From Kitagawia praeruptora (lineage: Eukaryota > Streptophyta > Magnoliopsida > Apiales > Apiaceae): a DNA stretch of 64,000 nt. Under the pieces are notes generated by a model. The model made no database searches. It was not told the DNA's origin and saw only the letters and a program-made list of their open reading frames with translations. Both the position numbers and the translations under genes were made by a program. The stretch spans positions 29,196,501-29,260,500 of the forward strand of contig CM075348.1 in the NCBI GenBank assembly GCA_037693485.1. Direction: 5' to 3'. Each line of letters opens with the position of its first letter. Position 1 is the first letter of the stretch. Positions 33,951 through 45,352 of the stretch are shown piece by piece.

Positions 33951-34139
33951 TGTTGTCTTTTCTTCTCTTCTTCTTTGGTTTGATCAATCTGAAGAAGAAG
34001 AAAATAACTGCCTTAACTTAATTCTCTCAAATTATTTGCAAACTTAATTTGGACCGTCCTTTTAAAATTTCTTGACACGTTTTCGCAATTGCATGCCTTA
34101 GAATTGTGAGATTACAGGATTGTGGGGTGCAAATTAAAT

Positions 34140-34520
34140 CTTCTTTATAATTTATTTTAAACCACAATAATCTTCTTTGTGTTACATTCTAATATATCTA
34201 TGTGCTCCGGATGTTATATTTGTTCTGATAATCCGATTTTTTGTTTCTCTGTACTGTATATAGTCTAAACATTGAGCCAAGAAATGGTGGTTACAGAATG
34301 CAACTACATTGTGATTACTGCAACTATGAACCTCAACCGTAATATTCTTTGTGCATCTATATATTTGGTAAATGTCAAGACCTAGTTGAAACCGATCAGA
34401 TTTTTTATTTTGATGAATCCCAGATCATTGCTGTTGTTAGAAACACTTTTGTAGTTTTTCCCAACTTATGATAATCTATCACTGTTTTGCCATATCATTA
34501 AATTGAACCAGTCACTGTCT
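34140..34520. repeat. Direct repeat copy B, upstream of the LLG gene
   Basis: This is the same-orientation partner of 32430-32790, with many scattered differences. It lies between the LLG start and the 3' end of the UNC93-like gene. Confidence 0.65.
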
Positions 34521-34789
34521 TCAGGTGAATATGGCTAAAAGGAAATCTGAAAGAACATGAGCAAAACTTTATTTCATAGCGACCAAGTCGCCAGACATCT
34601 GAACATAAAATTTCATACAAACAAGAACCAAAATCATGATTAAATTTTTTATGCTTATGATGCTCATGAGTCATGAAACACTACAGTTATTGCCGAATTG
34701 AATTACAAGTTTGCAAATAACAAAAGAAGAAGGAACAGAGTAGATTACCACTCTAACAAGAATTAATAAACACATAAAAAATGAAAATT

Positions 34790-36328
34790 TTAGCCAAACT
34801 TGCTAACAGCAACATTACTGTCCTCCATGGACTCTGGGACAGCTGCTGGAAGTGCAACCTCCTTAGATGTTCCTTCCAAGTCATCCACACTCTCATCTTT
34901 TACAGCCAATATAATGAGAACAACCAACAGTGGGTAACTTATTGTCATTAGCGCCCAATTTACAGCCAGTTCAGACACAAGCGACACGTTGTGTACATCA
35001 ATTTGCCAAGCCACTGCTGCCCCTGCACTCTGCACACCCTTGTAGAAACCATTGTACCTGCACAAGTTATTTAATAATTCATGTTCTAAGATGTTTGATG
35101 TTAAACTCAATAGCATTGAAATACCAACACTGTGTTATATGTACCTGCTAAGAATAGCAGCATCATCAGCCAAAGCCCCAATAACCCAATAGACCATGCT
35201 CTGGAACATAGCATCAAGCAAGCCGTAGCTAAAATACAACACAAATGGTCCTGCAAAATCGGAACCAGAGTCCTTAAAATCAAGTAACACAAGTTTTTCA
35301 TTGCGCTTATATCCAAGCTGATTGGCAAGACCTCCACCCCAGATTGCTGTCCCGAGAACTCCAACAATTCCAATACCAACCAAACCTCTTGTCCTCCTAC
35401 TCTTGAAACTAAAATCCATGACATAACCAATGGCTATGGATCCAATCATTTGAGCTCCCCAATAAAACACGTTGTTCAAACCTCTAGTTCTCAAGTTAAA
35501 CAAAACTCCGTTCACATTATTAAACTGGTAACTATAAAAAAAGTTACTAGCCCAAGATGCTGGCACCAACAATAGCATCCTCCAATCCAAAAACAACTTC
35601 AAAATTGCAATGGACTCAACCTTCACACTTGAGTACTTCATCTCAGTACACCTAGTTCCATCTTCTCGGATAACTTTACTTGGGTGCAAAATTGCCAGTG
35701 TAAGAATTGTACCGATAGTCATGAAAACCATGAAACCAATATAAGTTCCATCATTAACTGAGCTAGCTTCAAGTCTGTTATAATTCATAATAAATGGTAT
35801 TAAACCTCCAATGACACCACCCATGTTGAATATACTCCAAAACATAGCAATGTAACTCCCTTTTCGGCCTGGGGTCGGATAAGAAGTCATCATTGCTCCT
35901 TGGCCAGCCCAGAGGAGCCCGGCTCCAATACCAAGTAGGGCTCCAGCCGCTATAGCAAAAGCTTGATGCTTGTGATGGTTATAATAAAGAAAAGAACCGG
36001 CATAGAGAATGTAAGTTGAACAACCGGTGAAAAGGGTCCGTTTAGGACCCAAAATATTGTAGATTCCACCACCCAAAACTCCGAAAATTGCAAAGGTGGT
36101 ATAGAGTGCAGTATTAGCATTGTTAGCAGCTTTGTGATTCACCTGACCACCACCTCCCATCCCGGAAAGCGCATTAAACATACCAGGACAACAAAAGCAT
36201 ACTAAACCAATTAGGCCAACTTGAACCAAAGGAGAATTGTACCTAAAATACGACGAAGGTGGTGGAGATTCAGATTCTTGTAACACTTTGAAATCTGTTG
36301 CTTTCTCTTCATCAGCTTTAACACCCAT
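34790..36328 (-). CDS. UNC93-like major facilitator family protein, two exons
   Basis: Exon 1 is 36328-35145 and exon 2 is 35057-34790, a GT-AG intron in phase 2. They give 483 residues. After a short cytosolic N-terminus come about eleven to twelve hydrophobic segments. Conserved blocks are RYNSPLVQVGLIGLVCFCCP, GMFNALSGMGGGGQV, NTALYTTFAIFGVLGGGIYN, GAGLLWAGQGAMMTSYP, SIFNMGGVIGGLIPF, ASNFFYSYQFNNVNGVLFNL, YWGAQMIGSIAIGYVMDFSF and, across the splice site, DDAAILSRYNGFYKGVQSAG. These match plant UNC93-like proteins, a branch of the MFS superfamily. Plant members are linked to potassium homeostasis and ABA responses, but the transported substrate is not settled. The C-terminus is acidic. The gene looks intact. 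Confidence 0.94.
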
Positions 36329-36952
36329 GATTAACTAGCTTGGAAAATCAAAGATTAGCTAAAGATGATTAAGTTAGAAATGTTGTGAAATGCTGGAAAA
36401 CTGAGCAAGTATTTAAAGAAGAGTTTTGGTCTAGACCGTCACGCCATGGATTGGTGACAACTTTATTAAATTTGTGACACAAACGCAAATTCATGTAGAC
36501 ATGAAGACAAGATTGATACAAGAGGTATCTAATGGATGTACCTCTGATTCCAACGGCGTTTATTTTGTTATTACTACAATCCATCATATATGAATAACCT
36601 TGTTACCATCGACCTTGTCTATTCTTGTTGCGCTTGCAATCATATACTAATCTTTTTCAATATATTTGTGTGTACCACGTAAGAAAAATAAATTATGTTT
36701 CTACCCGATTAACGAAATGAGAATGAGATTTTATGTTAACTAGCGTGAAATGGCATTATTTATAAAACTAACTTTTTCTCGTCAACTTTATCAATTTTTA
36801 AACAATACATTGACAGAGTCGAGCGATAAATATTATATTATTGAGTCAATTTTTAAGGTCATCTTAAAAAATTAAGTGATAGCATAGAAAAACGATTGGC
36901 TAAAAAAAAAAAAACAGCATAGATGAACTGTTGGAACAACGTACATTAGAAG
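36329..36952. other. Upstream region of the UNC93-like gene
   Basis: On the minus strand a TTTAAATA box lies at about 36410-36417, some 85 bases before the start codon. The rest is AT-rich with no other gene. GCCATTTC at 36953-36960 is the target duplication of the next element. Confidence 0.4.
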
Positions 36953-36960
36953 GCCATTTC

Positions 36961-37732
36961 TAAAGCTGTAAACGAACCGAGCTGAGCTCGGGATCGACTC
37001 GACTCGACTCGGTAAAAACCCGACTTGACTTGGTTCGGTTCATTAATGAACTCGAGTTCGGCAAGAAAAAAAACTCGTTAAGTTTAACGAGTCGAGTCGA
37101 GTTTTTTGGTTGTTCGACTCGACTCGACTCGATACTCGACTCGACTCGACTCGGTACTCGACTTCACTCGACTCGACTCGGTAATCGGTAAGAAATACAA
37201 AAAAAATTAAAAAATAAATATATTTTTATTGTTTTTGTTTTTAATTTTTAATGTTTTAATTTTAGTTTTTATTTATAAAATTAATATTAACAATAATATT
37301 TATATCTAGTAGTGAGGTTCTTTTGTTTAGAAAATTAATCTAAAATTTTAAACTATTATATTGGTATTCCTTGATTTAAGATTTTCTGTTTGTTTGTTAG
37401 ACTAAAACTAGCTTGTATCTTTTTCTAACTAGCTTGTGTTCCTACAACTGCTGCCAATTTTTTTTAAAATAATATGCCCAAAAGAAATTAAAAAAAATAA
37501 GCCTAAAAAATGAAAAAAAAAATAAAAAATTGGAAAACTCGGACTCGACTCGAACTCGGGATCGACTCGGTAGGCTCGTTATCGACTCGACTCGGTCGTT
37601 AACGAACCCGAGTTCGACAAGAAAAAAAAGCTCGTTAAGATAATCGAGCTCGAGCTCGACTCGGTCAGAAAAAGCTCGGGATCGACTCGATTCGGTAGAA
37701 ACTCGGTCCTACTCGGTTCGTTTACAGCTCTA
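36961..37732. mobile_element. hAT-type MITE built largely of GACTCG repeats
   Basis: Terminal inverted repeats are TAAAGCTGTAAACGAACCGAG on the left and the complement of TAGAGCTGTAAACGAACCGAG on the right. A perfect 8-bp duplication, GCCATTTC, lies on both sides (36953-36960 and 37733-37740). The 8-bp target duplication and TAGAG-like terminus fit the hAT superfamily. Both ends are filled with CGACTCGACTCGACTCGG repeats (about 36985-37190 and 37535-37730) around an AT-rich centre. It has no transposase. Confidence 0.9.
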
Positions 37733-37756
37733 GCCATTTCATATGCTTAGCGCTTA

Positions 37757-37989
37757 CTCCCTCCGTCCCATTTTGTTTGACACTCTTCTTTTTGCACGCA
37801 TTTCAATGTGCTTGGATATGATACTTATAAATAATATTTTTAAAATTTTTTTGTTTTGAATAAAAATATAGATTATATATTTTTATACAAATCAAAAAAA
37901 ATTAAAAAATATAATTCACAAGTACCCGGTCCAAGCACATTGAAATGCGTGAAAAAGTCAGAGGATCATTGAATTTGGGACAGAGGGAG
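37757..37989. mobile_element. Stowaway (Tc1/mariner) MITE
   Basis: CTCCCTCCGTCCCA at the left and GGGACAGAGGGAG at the right form the inverted repeats. TA target duplications lie at 37755-37756 and 37990-37991. The inner arms CGCATTTCAATGTGCTTGG and CCAAGCACATTGAAATGCG also pair. It is 233 bp, non-coding, and lies 17 bp from the preceding hAT target site. Confidence 0.92.
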
Positions 37990-38089
37990 TAATTAATACT
38001 GCTATAGATCTTTATTTATGTTATTGTCACTTGTCATAATTACAGTCAGACAGCTACTATTATTAGGGTACTGGTTCCTGAGAAATGAT

Positions 38090-38310
38090 ACAATCAGTTT
38101 TCCAGCCGTTGGATCAAGGATCCAATGGCTGGGGTTCCATAAAAATATTTTTATGTTCCGTGGAAATTTTTCGAGGAATGGTCTTTTTACGTTCCGCGAA
38201 AAATTTTCGAGGAATGGTCTTTTTACGTTCCGTGAAAAATTTCCGAGGAACGTAAAAATATTTTTTTATGAAATTTCAGGCATTGGATCAAGGCTGGAAA
38301 TTGATTGTTA
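38090..38310. repeat. Palindromic repeat with about 42-bp tandem units
   Basis: (T/C)TTTTTACGTTCCG(C/T)GAAAAATTT(T/C)CGAGGAA(T/C)G occurs two to three times in tandem. The ends CCAGCC(G/A)TTGGATCAAGGATCC and GGCATTGGATCAAGGCTGG are related. The piece may be a small decayed MITE. The ORF running through it is repeat-derived. Confidence 0.5.
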
Positions 38311-38588
38311 AACAGGGGATCACTGACAATCATTTATGAGGAATAAAACCTCTATTATTATTAGTAGTAATTCATTTGTGAGGGATAGGACCCCTATTAT
38401 TATTAGTAGTAATTTACTTAAATCTTGCGCTGAGTATAAAGACATCTTTGTTTTCATTTTATTGTCGTCATCATCTGGAGCCCATGAATTTTAAAGTACA
38501 TTATTTTTTGTCATTTTAGGTATATAAAATGTTTGGAAGAAAACTTATTTGAAACTTCAATTTTTTTCATTAGCAATGATATATAATT

Positions 38589-39586
38589 GGAAAATTCTTA
38601 ATGGTACCTTCTTAGAATTGGCTTTTCTAAATGGTACACAAAATAGTTTTGGCTTCCGAATGGTACCATTATACTATTATGTCATTCTCTGTAGTACCCC
38701 TACCGTTAACCTCCGTTACTCAAACGTTATATTTTGGGTATCATTTGTAAAAGTCAATTCTAGTAGGGTACCATTGGTAATTTCTCTTAAAAAATTTATT
38801 CTGATTTTTTTATCCTATTATTCTAAAAATTTAGACATATACTCCCTCCGCCCCCCTCAATTGTTTACATTGGGGGACGAGGGCGTGTCACACATTTTAA
38901 TGCTCTTAAAAAATATAGTTCCATAATTTTTTTATATTTTTTTTCCTTCTGAGTAAAAATTTAATGTTTAAACTTTCATTAAAAAAAAATTAAAAATATG
39001 TTATGGAACTATACTTTATATACACCTTAAAATGCGTGTCAAGCAATGCTAAAAACATGTAAAGAAATATGAGAGAGACAGAGGAAGTATACGTACTAGT
39101 CTAAATATCAATTCTTAAAGTTCTTAAAGCTGGGTTAGATTAAAATGAGGGAAAGTTGATTGAGTGAAATTGGGGATAATCAAATTCAGTATAGTTGGGG
39201 TTCAAAAATCGAGTATCATCTTTAACTAAACAACAAAGAATCTCATTTGTTTCAATCCGAGTGCATCTTCTCATTATTCTATTTATCTTCCATCTTCTCA
39301 TTACTCTATTTATCTTCGATCATCACATAAATACAAAAAGGCAAAATTTAGAATAATAGGATAAAAAAAATCAGAATAATATATTTAAGATAAATTATTA
39401 ATGGTACACTCCTAGAATTGCCTTTTAAAAATGGTACCCAAAATATAACATTTTACTAACGGAAGTTAACGGTAGGGGTACTACAAAGAATGACATAATA
39501 GTATAATGGTACCATTCAGAAACCGAAACTATTTTGTATACCATTTAGAAAAGCCAATTTTAAGAGGGTACCATTAAGAATTTCCC
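38589..39586. mobile_element. Mutator-type palindromic MITE (long terminal inverted repeats)
   Basis: Inverted arms of about 250 bp (38589-38838 and about 39342-39586) begin GG(A/G)AAATTCTTAATGGTACC. They share AATGGTACCATTATACTATTATGTCATTCT and the AACGGTAGGGGTACTAC block. A 9-bp duplication TATATAATT lies on both sides (38580-38588 and 39587-39595). The 9-bp target duplication with long inverted repeats is the Mutator/MULE pattern. A Stowaway MITE has inserted at 38842-39087, so this element is older. No transposase. Confidence 0.85.
38842..39087. mobile_element. Stowaway MITE nested in the Mutator-type MITE
   Basis: The left end CTCCCTCCGCCCCCC and the degenerate right end GACAGAGGAAG are bounded by TA (38840-38841 and 39088-39089). 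The interior halves pair around AACTATA and TATAGTTCCATAA. It is about 246 bp and non-coding. Confidence 0.8.
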
Positions 39587-39595
39587 TATATAATT

Positions 39596-40423
39596 TTTGA
39601 AGGCTCAGTAATTATTCATTAATCATAAGTAGCAAGTGTTATATCAAAAACTTGCTTAAGTATAAAGACACTTATAAACTATAATACACTTGTATCGCAA
39701 AAACTCAAATCTAGTACTTTATTCTTTGTATAATTACTTGTCGAGCAAAAGAAAAGAGTCAAGTTTAATATTTTGATGAAATGATTAGTAATACTTAGAG
39801 CCCGTTTTAGTTATGATTTAAAGTTATTTAAAGTAATAAGTGAAAATTGAAAATTTTAAGTTATTTGGGTAATTTTATAATATGAGTGATTTATGAATGA
39901 TTAAAAATGTAAACATTAAAGTAAATTTGATAAATTGTCTATTTGAATAATGATATTAACTTTTATCAAATAAAATTCTCAAAACAAAGTAAGTATACCA
40001 ATTTTTTATTTTAAACTATTTTTTTAACTTTAAATTAATTTTTGACTTATTACACAAACAGTCATTTAGTAGAGTATGATTTTAAGCCTTAAGTTGATCT
40101 CAAACAGGCTTTTAATGATTATGAGATGTGAGATGTGGAGATTCGAATTTTGTCAAAAATATGATGTATATTCAAGTGTGTTAATTACAAAAAAAAATTG
40201 AAAAGATGATGAGTAATATATAAAGAACTAAGAACAGTCACAATTTTCTTTCTTAAAAAGGTATTTTCCTAAATTTTAAGCGAGTTTTTAATTTTTTAAA
40301 AAGGGAATTACTAAAAATTTTTTTTGATAATCTTACATTTTTATTTTATGAAAAATATTTTCTTAAGTTTGTTTACATAAAAAAAATATTATTTTTAATT
40401 CATTAAAAAGGTATCATCTGAAA
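39596..40423. other. AT-rich intergenic DNA
   Basis: No gene, tRNA or clear repeat border that I can see. Several phased A/T runs and degenerate TTTAAAG motifs only. Confidence 0.4.
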
Positions 40424-43153
40424 TCTATTATATACTAGTCAATTTTTCCGTGCGAAGTTCACAAATTTTTTATTTTAAAATATTGAAAACAAATGAATTA
40501 ATTTTTATTATTTTTAAAAATTGATTGGTCTCATAAGAATTTTTTTTTAAAAATGATTCAAAATAATTTACATAAATTATAAGTTTGAAGATATTCTCTT
40601 TATATATCTAAAAATTTTATAATCTCAAAAATATCATAAACATAAAAAGTGGTAATTATAATACAAACGTAATCATTACGTCAAAAGTTATAAATATTAT
40701 ATATAATAACACTTTTTAAAGCCGACGTCCCTCTCATACATGTTCAATTGTAGTGTAGAATTTATTTAATTAGAATATTAATTTATTCCGACATAATATA
40801 ATGAACTACGGGTATGTAACTTTTTTATCGATTTAGTCTACCGATAAAAATGTATTTTTTCAATTTAATCAGTTTGGTCATAACCAATGTTATTTTTATT
40901 ACATGTGTTAAGCGAACATTTACATACTTTTATAATTTATTACGATTTCCATAATCACTAATGATAAAGATTGCTTGAAAAGTTAAGCGTTGTCTGTACT
41001 ACAATTGTCCGAAAAGAAATTGGAGTAGTATTCGATAGGGAATAAAAAATTACGCAATGTAAACAATTTTTAGTCGTCACTTTACCTAAAAATAAACTTA
41101 ATTATATATGTAACTAATATTTAATACTGAAATAATAATTATAATGATCAAAATAATGTTTTACAATTTCTTAAATAAATAAAATAAATTTAATACATAT
41201 TTATTAGGTATAATTAATGACTAATTAATATGCCATTAAGAGCTATTTAATGCAAGGAAAAAAATTTAATAAAAAAAATCAAAAAATCGAAAATTCAAGA
41301 AAAATACCTTAAACGTTTCTCGTAACTTTCCGATCTACAGGCATTATAATATATATATAGATATAATAGCCCAACAAGGGGCTTAAAAAATTAGTGAGAC
41401 ATTTTAATCAACTTAAATAGTGACACATTTTATTGTATTTGAATTGTCTAAATTGCCCTTTTATTTTCATTTTTTAAAAAATGTGATAGGTGGGAATCGA
41501 ACTCAAGTCTTACCATTGATATGCACACCATCCTACCACTACACTACTCAATCATATGTGTTATGAATAATACACATACTATGTGTTCATATATGTTCGT
41601 GAATTAAGAATATTTAGTATTATGACTACTAAATTTTCTAAATCATTTTTTTCGTGTTATATTTACAAATTTGTATCATGTTATTTTATAGTATAAAATA
41701 GTGATTTATAATATGTAGTCAACTTATACATTTTCAAATCATTCAGTTCAATAAAATAATATTAATAGTAAGTATTTACAATATTAATAGATAAATATAA
41801 GATATCTATTAGATATTTAAATTTTTTCATTACATTTAAATGCATATTATTTCAAAAAATGGTTAATGAAAGCGTAACAATTAGAACATTTAAATGCATG
41901 TCATTGAACCAATGTAGTTCGACATATTTCAGATTCGAAATCGGAGCATGACTTGATGTTTTAAAAGTACTCAAAATTTCATCATTTTATACATATAATA
42001 TTAGCCTTGTCTAGAGGGAATTGCATCGTCATTTGCAAAATTTAGTATGTTGGTTCGTTCGTGGGATAGACGAGATCGTCGTCCAACTACGATAGGGTTC
42101 GTAACATTCCACATCGACACGAATTAGTGTATTTGACGCCTCTATAAGAGCAAGTTAATATAATGCATATCAAAATTACAATCTTAGTATGTGGTGAGTT
42201 TTTAGGTCAAGAACTTGACATGATTTTAAGAAATACTTCGAATTGACCAGGATTATTACAATTAAACTTGATCAACTCATTTATCAAATTTCACAATTTT
42301 ATAAAAAGTTTGAATTAATATCACAGTTTAAAATATTAGCTTATGTCAATTTTAATAATGGTGATTTTTTTATAAAAAAGGTCATTTATTGTCTTGATTT
42401 AATATTTAATGTCAATTTAGAACAAAAATTAAACTATTTGTTATTAATTAAAAAGTTTTTTCACCGATCAATACAATTTGACAATAGCATATTAATCCAT
42501 TGATTTCAAATATCACTTATATTGAAATAATCAAAATAATGCTCATATACGAAAATTTTAGTTAAAAATTTATACTCACAATTATCTATAGGTTATAGAT
42601 TACATACAATATTATTGAATTAATATATGAAACTCGATCATAATCAAAATAATGCTCGAATGACATTAGTACAAATATTTAAGTCTGATACTAGAAATTA
42701 GCTCATCACTCGCATAGGTTTTAAAATATATAAAATTTCATTTTAAGAAAAAATATGAATTCTCCACTTACCGCGAGATTTCCATATCCCATATGGGACG
42801 GGGATTAGTTAACAAAATAATTTTTATTTCTGGATCGGTACGGATTCAGGAGGGGGGAAAGATATCACTCCACACGACGTAGTGACCCAATTGTATTCAT
42901 TCAATACATGCAGATTACATGTTACAAACAAGAAAATTTATCATTCGCTTTATGAGCTAAATTACCAACGTAGCGCAAATTAGTAATGTCTTACGTACAA
43001 ATCAAAAGCATTGATACTTAGTCAACTTATATTTGATATATCTAAAACATTATACATATGCTCAATAAACAAATAATTAAGAATGTTATTATTACGTGTT
43101 AAACAAAGAATATGTAGAAATTGACCCGTGTCTCGCACAGATTATTATACTAG
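40424..43153 (+). mobile_element. Non-autonomous Helitron
   Basis: The 5' end is A followed by TCTATTATATACTAGTCAAT, with CCGTGCGAAG just inside. The 3' end has CCGTGTCTCGCACAG, then ATTATTATACTAG at 43153, then T. Insertion between A and T, a TC start, a 3' near-hairpin and a CTAG end match Helitrons. The hairpin is imperfect, so the copy has decayed. Inside is AT-rich DNA with no helicase ORF. A SINE-like piece lies within it at about 41350-41570. Confidence 0.6.
41355..41566 (-). mobile_element. tRNA-derived SINE-like sequence
   Basis: On the minus strand an A box (TAGTGTAGTGG, 41546-41536) and a B box (GAGTTCGATTCC, 41504-41493) are spaced as in tRNA genes. The sequence between does not fold as a proper tRNA that I can see. 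A non-tRNA body follows to about 41370, with AT-rich ends. This is the layout of a plant SINE transcribed by RNA polymerase III. Target duplications were not resolved. A decayed tRNA pseudogene is the alternative. Confidence 0.5.
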
Positions 43154-43441
43154 TTTAAAATGTTAAGTAGCAAACGGAAAAACAACGAGGCTTCAAAAGG
43201 AAAAACTAGCCAGCATTGGGTTTTAGTTGGGCTTGTCCAGCTCAATAGAGTTCTTTAACAAGTTCTTGAGTGGGGATATTTAGGCCCAGATTTATGAGAT
43301 TGTGATTTGGCATAATTTTAAACTGCAGGAGTTTTTTTTTTTTGTTTATTCTCTCGGCATAAAGCACACGAGTCCATGTAAATTTATTTTCAGCCCAATG
43401 GCAATAAGTTACAATATTCCTCTTCTCCAAAATAAAATTGT
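43154..43441. other. Short gap between Helitron and hAT-like element
   Basis: No feature other than a T-run at about 43331-43341. Less than 300 bases. Confidence 0.3.
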
Positions 43442-43449
43442 GTCAACTA

Positions 43450-44479
43450 TAGGCATGTCAATGGATCGGATATCCGATCTAATCCGACCCCATCCGCACT
43501 GATTTAAATGGATATGGATTGACCTTAAAAATATTCGATCCGAAACCCGATCCGATAAGAACGACCCGATTAATAAATGGATTGGATATGGATTTAGGTT
43601 GATCCAATCCGTATATCCACGACCCAATCCGTTTAATTGTATAATAATATATTATATAATATAATATATATAATATAATATATATAATATTATTTTCAAA
43701 ATATTTTATATTGTAATATAAGTTACGTTATTGAAAACCTTAAGCTTATATCTAATATATATTTTCTTGCTCTTTCATGTACGGTTCCAGCTTCCAGCCT
43801 CCGGCCTCCAAAATTTAACGTCATTATATCTTTTCCTGATTAGCAAGACATCGAGTCTTCATTCTAAAATCTTAATCATGGCACGTTAATTCAGTGATTC
43901 ATTCTTACATTTTCTTAATGATGAAGATTATAATGTGATTTTGATTTAATATGTGTTTTTTGTTTTATTTTTTAGGCTAGCGAAAGAAATAACAGTGTGG
44001 GTAATGATCCAAGTGATTTTAATTTAATATGTGATATTTGCTTTATTTTTTGTTTTATTTCACAAATGCTAATGGGAATGATAAAGCTTTATGCAAGCAC
44101 GGTAAAAAATCATTTGTTGGGGATGGTAAATCAAGAACTAGTAATTTAAACATTGTGTTTGAAGAATGAAGTTACTAAAGTAGTTTAAATTTTTGATTGC
44201 TACTTAAATTTATACATTGAATTCTAGATTGTAACTTCTCAAAAGTTTTACTACTTTTTTCAAATATATTAATTGTAACTAATTTTTTTATACTTTAAAA
44301 AATAAATGGAGTAATCGATATCCGATATCCGATCCGTTTATCCATTAAACTAAATGGATTGGATATGGATCGACCTCTAAAATATCCGAGTTATGATCCG
44401 ATCCGAATCCGATAAAAATAAATGGATACGGATATAGATTTAGATCGTCCGATCCGAACCCGACCCGTTGACAGGCCTA
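43450..44479. mobile_element. hAT-like non-autonomous element with ATCCGAT-rich ends
   Basis: The left end TAGGCATGTCAATGG and the right end CCGTTGACAGGCCTA are inverted repeats with two mismatches. Subterminal regions are packed with GGATATCCGATC, CCGATCCG and AAATGGAT(T/A)GGATATGGAT motifs in both orientations. The flanks (GTCAACTA before, GTCAGCAT after) could be a decayed 8-bp duplication. The centre is AT-rich with no transposase. Superfamily by analogy with similar-ended plant hAT MITEs. Confidence 0.6.
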
Positions 44480-44518
44480 GTCAGCATAGTCCATATTCAA
44501 TTAATTTTATTTGGATGT

Positions 44519-45300
44519 TGTTTTGCCCAAAATTTGTAATGGACTCAATTTTAGGCCCATGGATGTTGAGGGCCTGGTAGGCTGTTTAGAAGGTAGGAAC
44601 AGGTTTAAAGGAAGCTGGGGAGGTATACCTTTGAAGGGTAGCTCCGGAGGTGGAGGTTCGCTTTAAAGGGAAGCTGTGCAGGCTCAGGTGTACTTACAGG
44701 CTCCACCTCTGTAGTTCGGACGGATAAGGATTATCTCCTAATTTTTAGGAGATACGAATTGAGTCATTTTAATGGTCTATTTTATTGAGGGACACGTTTC
44801 TAACATGATAAATGCTGGATATTTGTGATATATACATGGAGTTATTATAGGAGTGGGATTTGGGAGTTCTACTTCGAATAGGACTCTACTAAGTGGCTAG
44901 CTGAATTAGAGATAAGTTATACTTCTGATTTAAACTCTATTATTTCGTGGCTTACTCAACAAGGAAAGGATTCCTAACCTAAAAGAACTACATTAGGGCT
45001 TGATTCCTATAAATAGGATATGTAGGCAATTAGCAAGGGGTTCAGTTTTTTACTTTTTCGATACACAAGGCACGTGTACCCTGAGTAATCACATTCTGGG
45101 CATATTTTGCCGGGGTTCTTTGCCATTGTCGTCCAGTGACCTTGCTAATCCAGCCCATTAAACACTAAACACCATTATTAGGTTCAGTTGTCCTGTTTCT
45201 TTACAGCTGCTCAATCTGTTTTATTATCCGAAAACCAAGGATAATTCCTGTTATTCCGGCGAGGCTTACTCGGGGTGTTGTGTGAAATTTTTGCATAACA
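44519..45300 (+). repeat. Gypsy 5' LTR
   Basis: It starts TGTTTTGCCCAAAATTTG and ends TTTTTGCATAACA. A TATA region (CCTATAAATAGGATATGTA) lies at about 45007-45025. It resembles the LARD-like LTR at 18377 in its start (TGTT(T/A)TGCCCAAA), its TATA context and the following primer site, so the two are probably related families. Confidence 0.8.
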
Positions 45301-45352
45301 TTTTTGGCGCTAGAAGGAGGGGCTTTCTCTCCTGAAATCTGTTGGTGAAGTA

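Noticed and set aside
38018..38311. 97-codon ORF with FSRNGLFTFREK repeats
   Set aside because: Repeat peptide is produced by the 42-bp DNA tandem repeat.
41493..41546. Functional tRNA gene
   Set aside because: A and B boxes are present but I cannot fold acceptor and anticodon stems; a SINE head fits better.
42243..42503. 86-codon ORF in the second Helitron
   Set aside because: AT-driven composition (Ile/Asn/Lys/Phe), no motif, inside a non-autonomous element.
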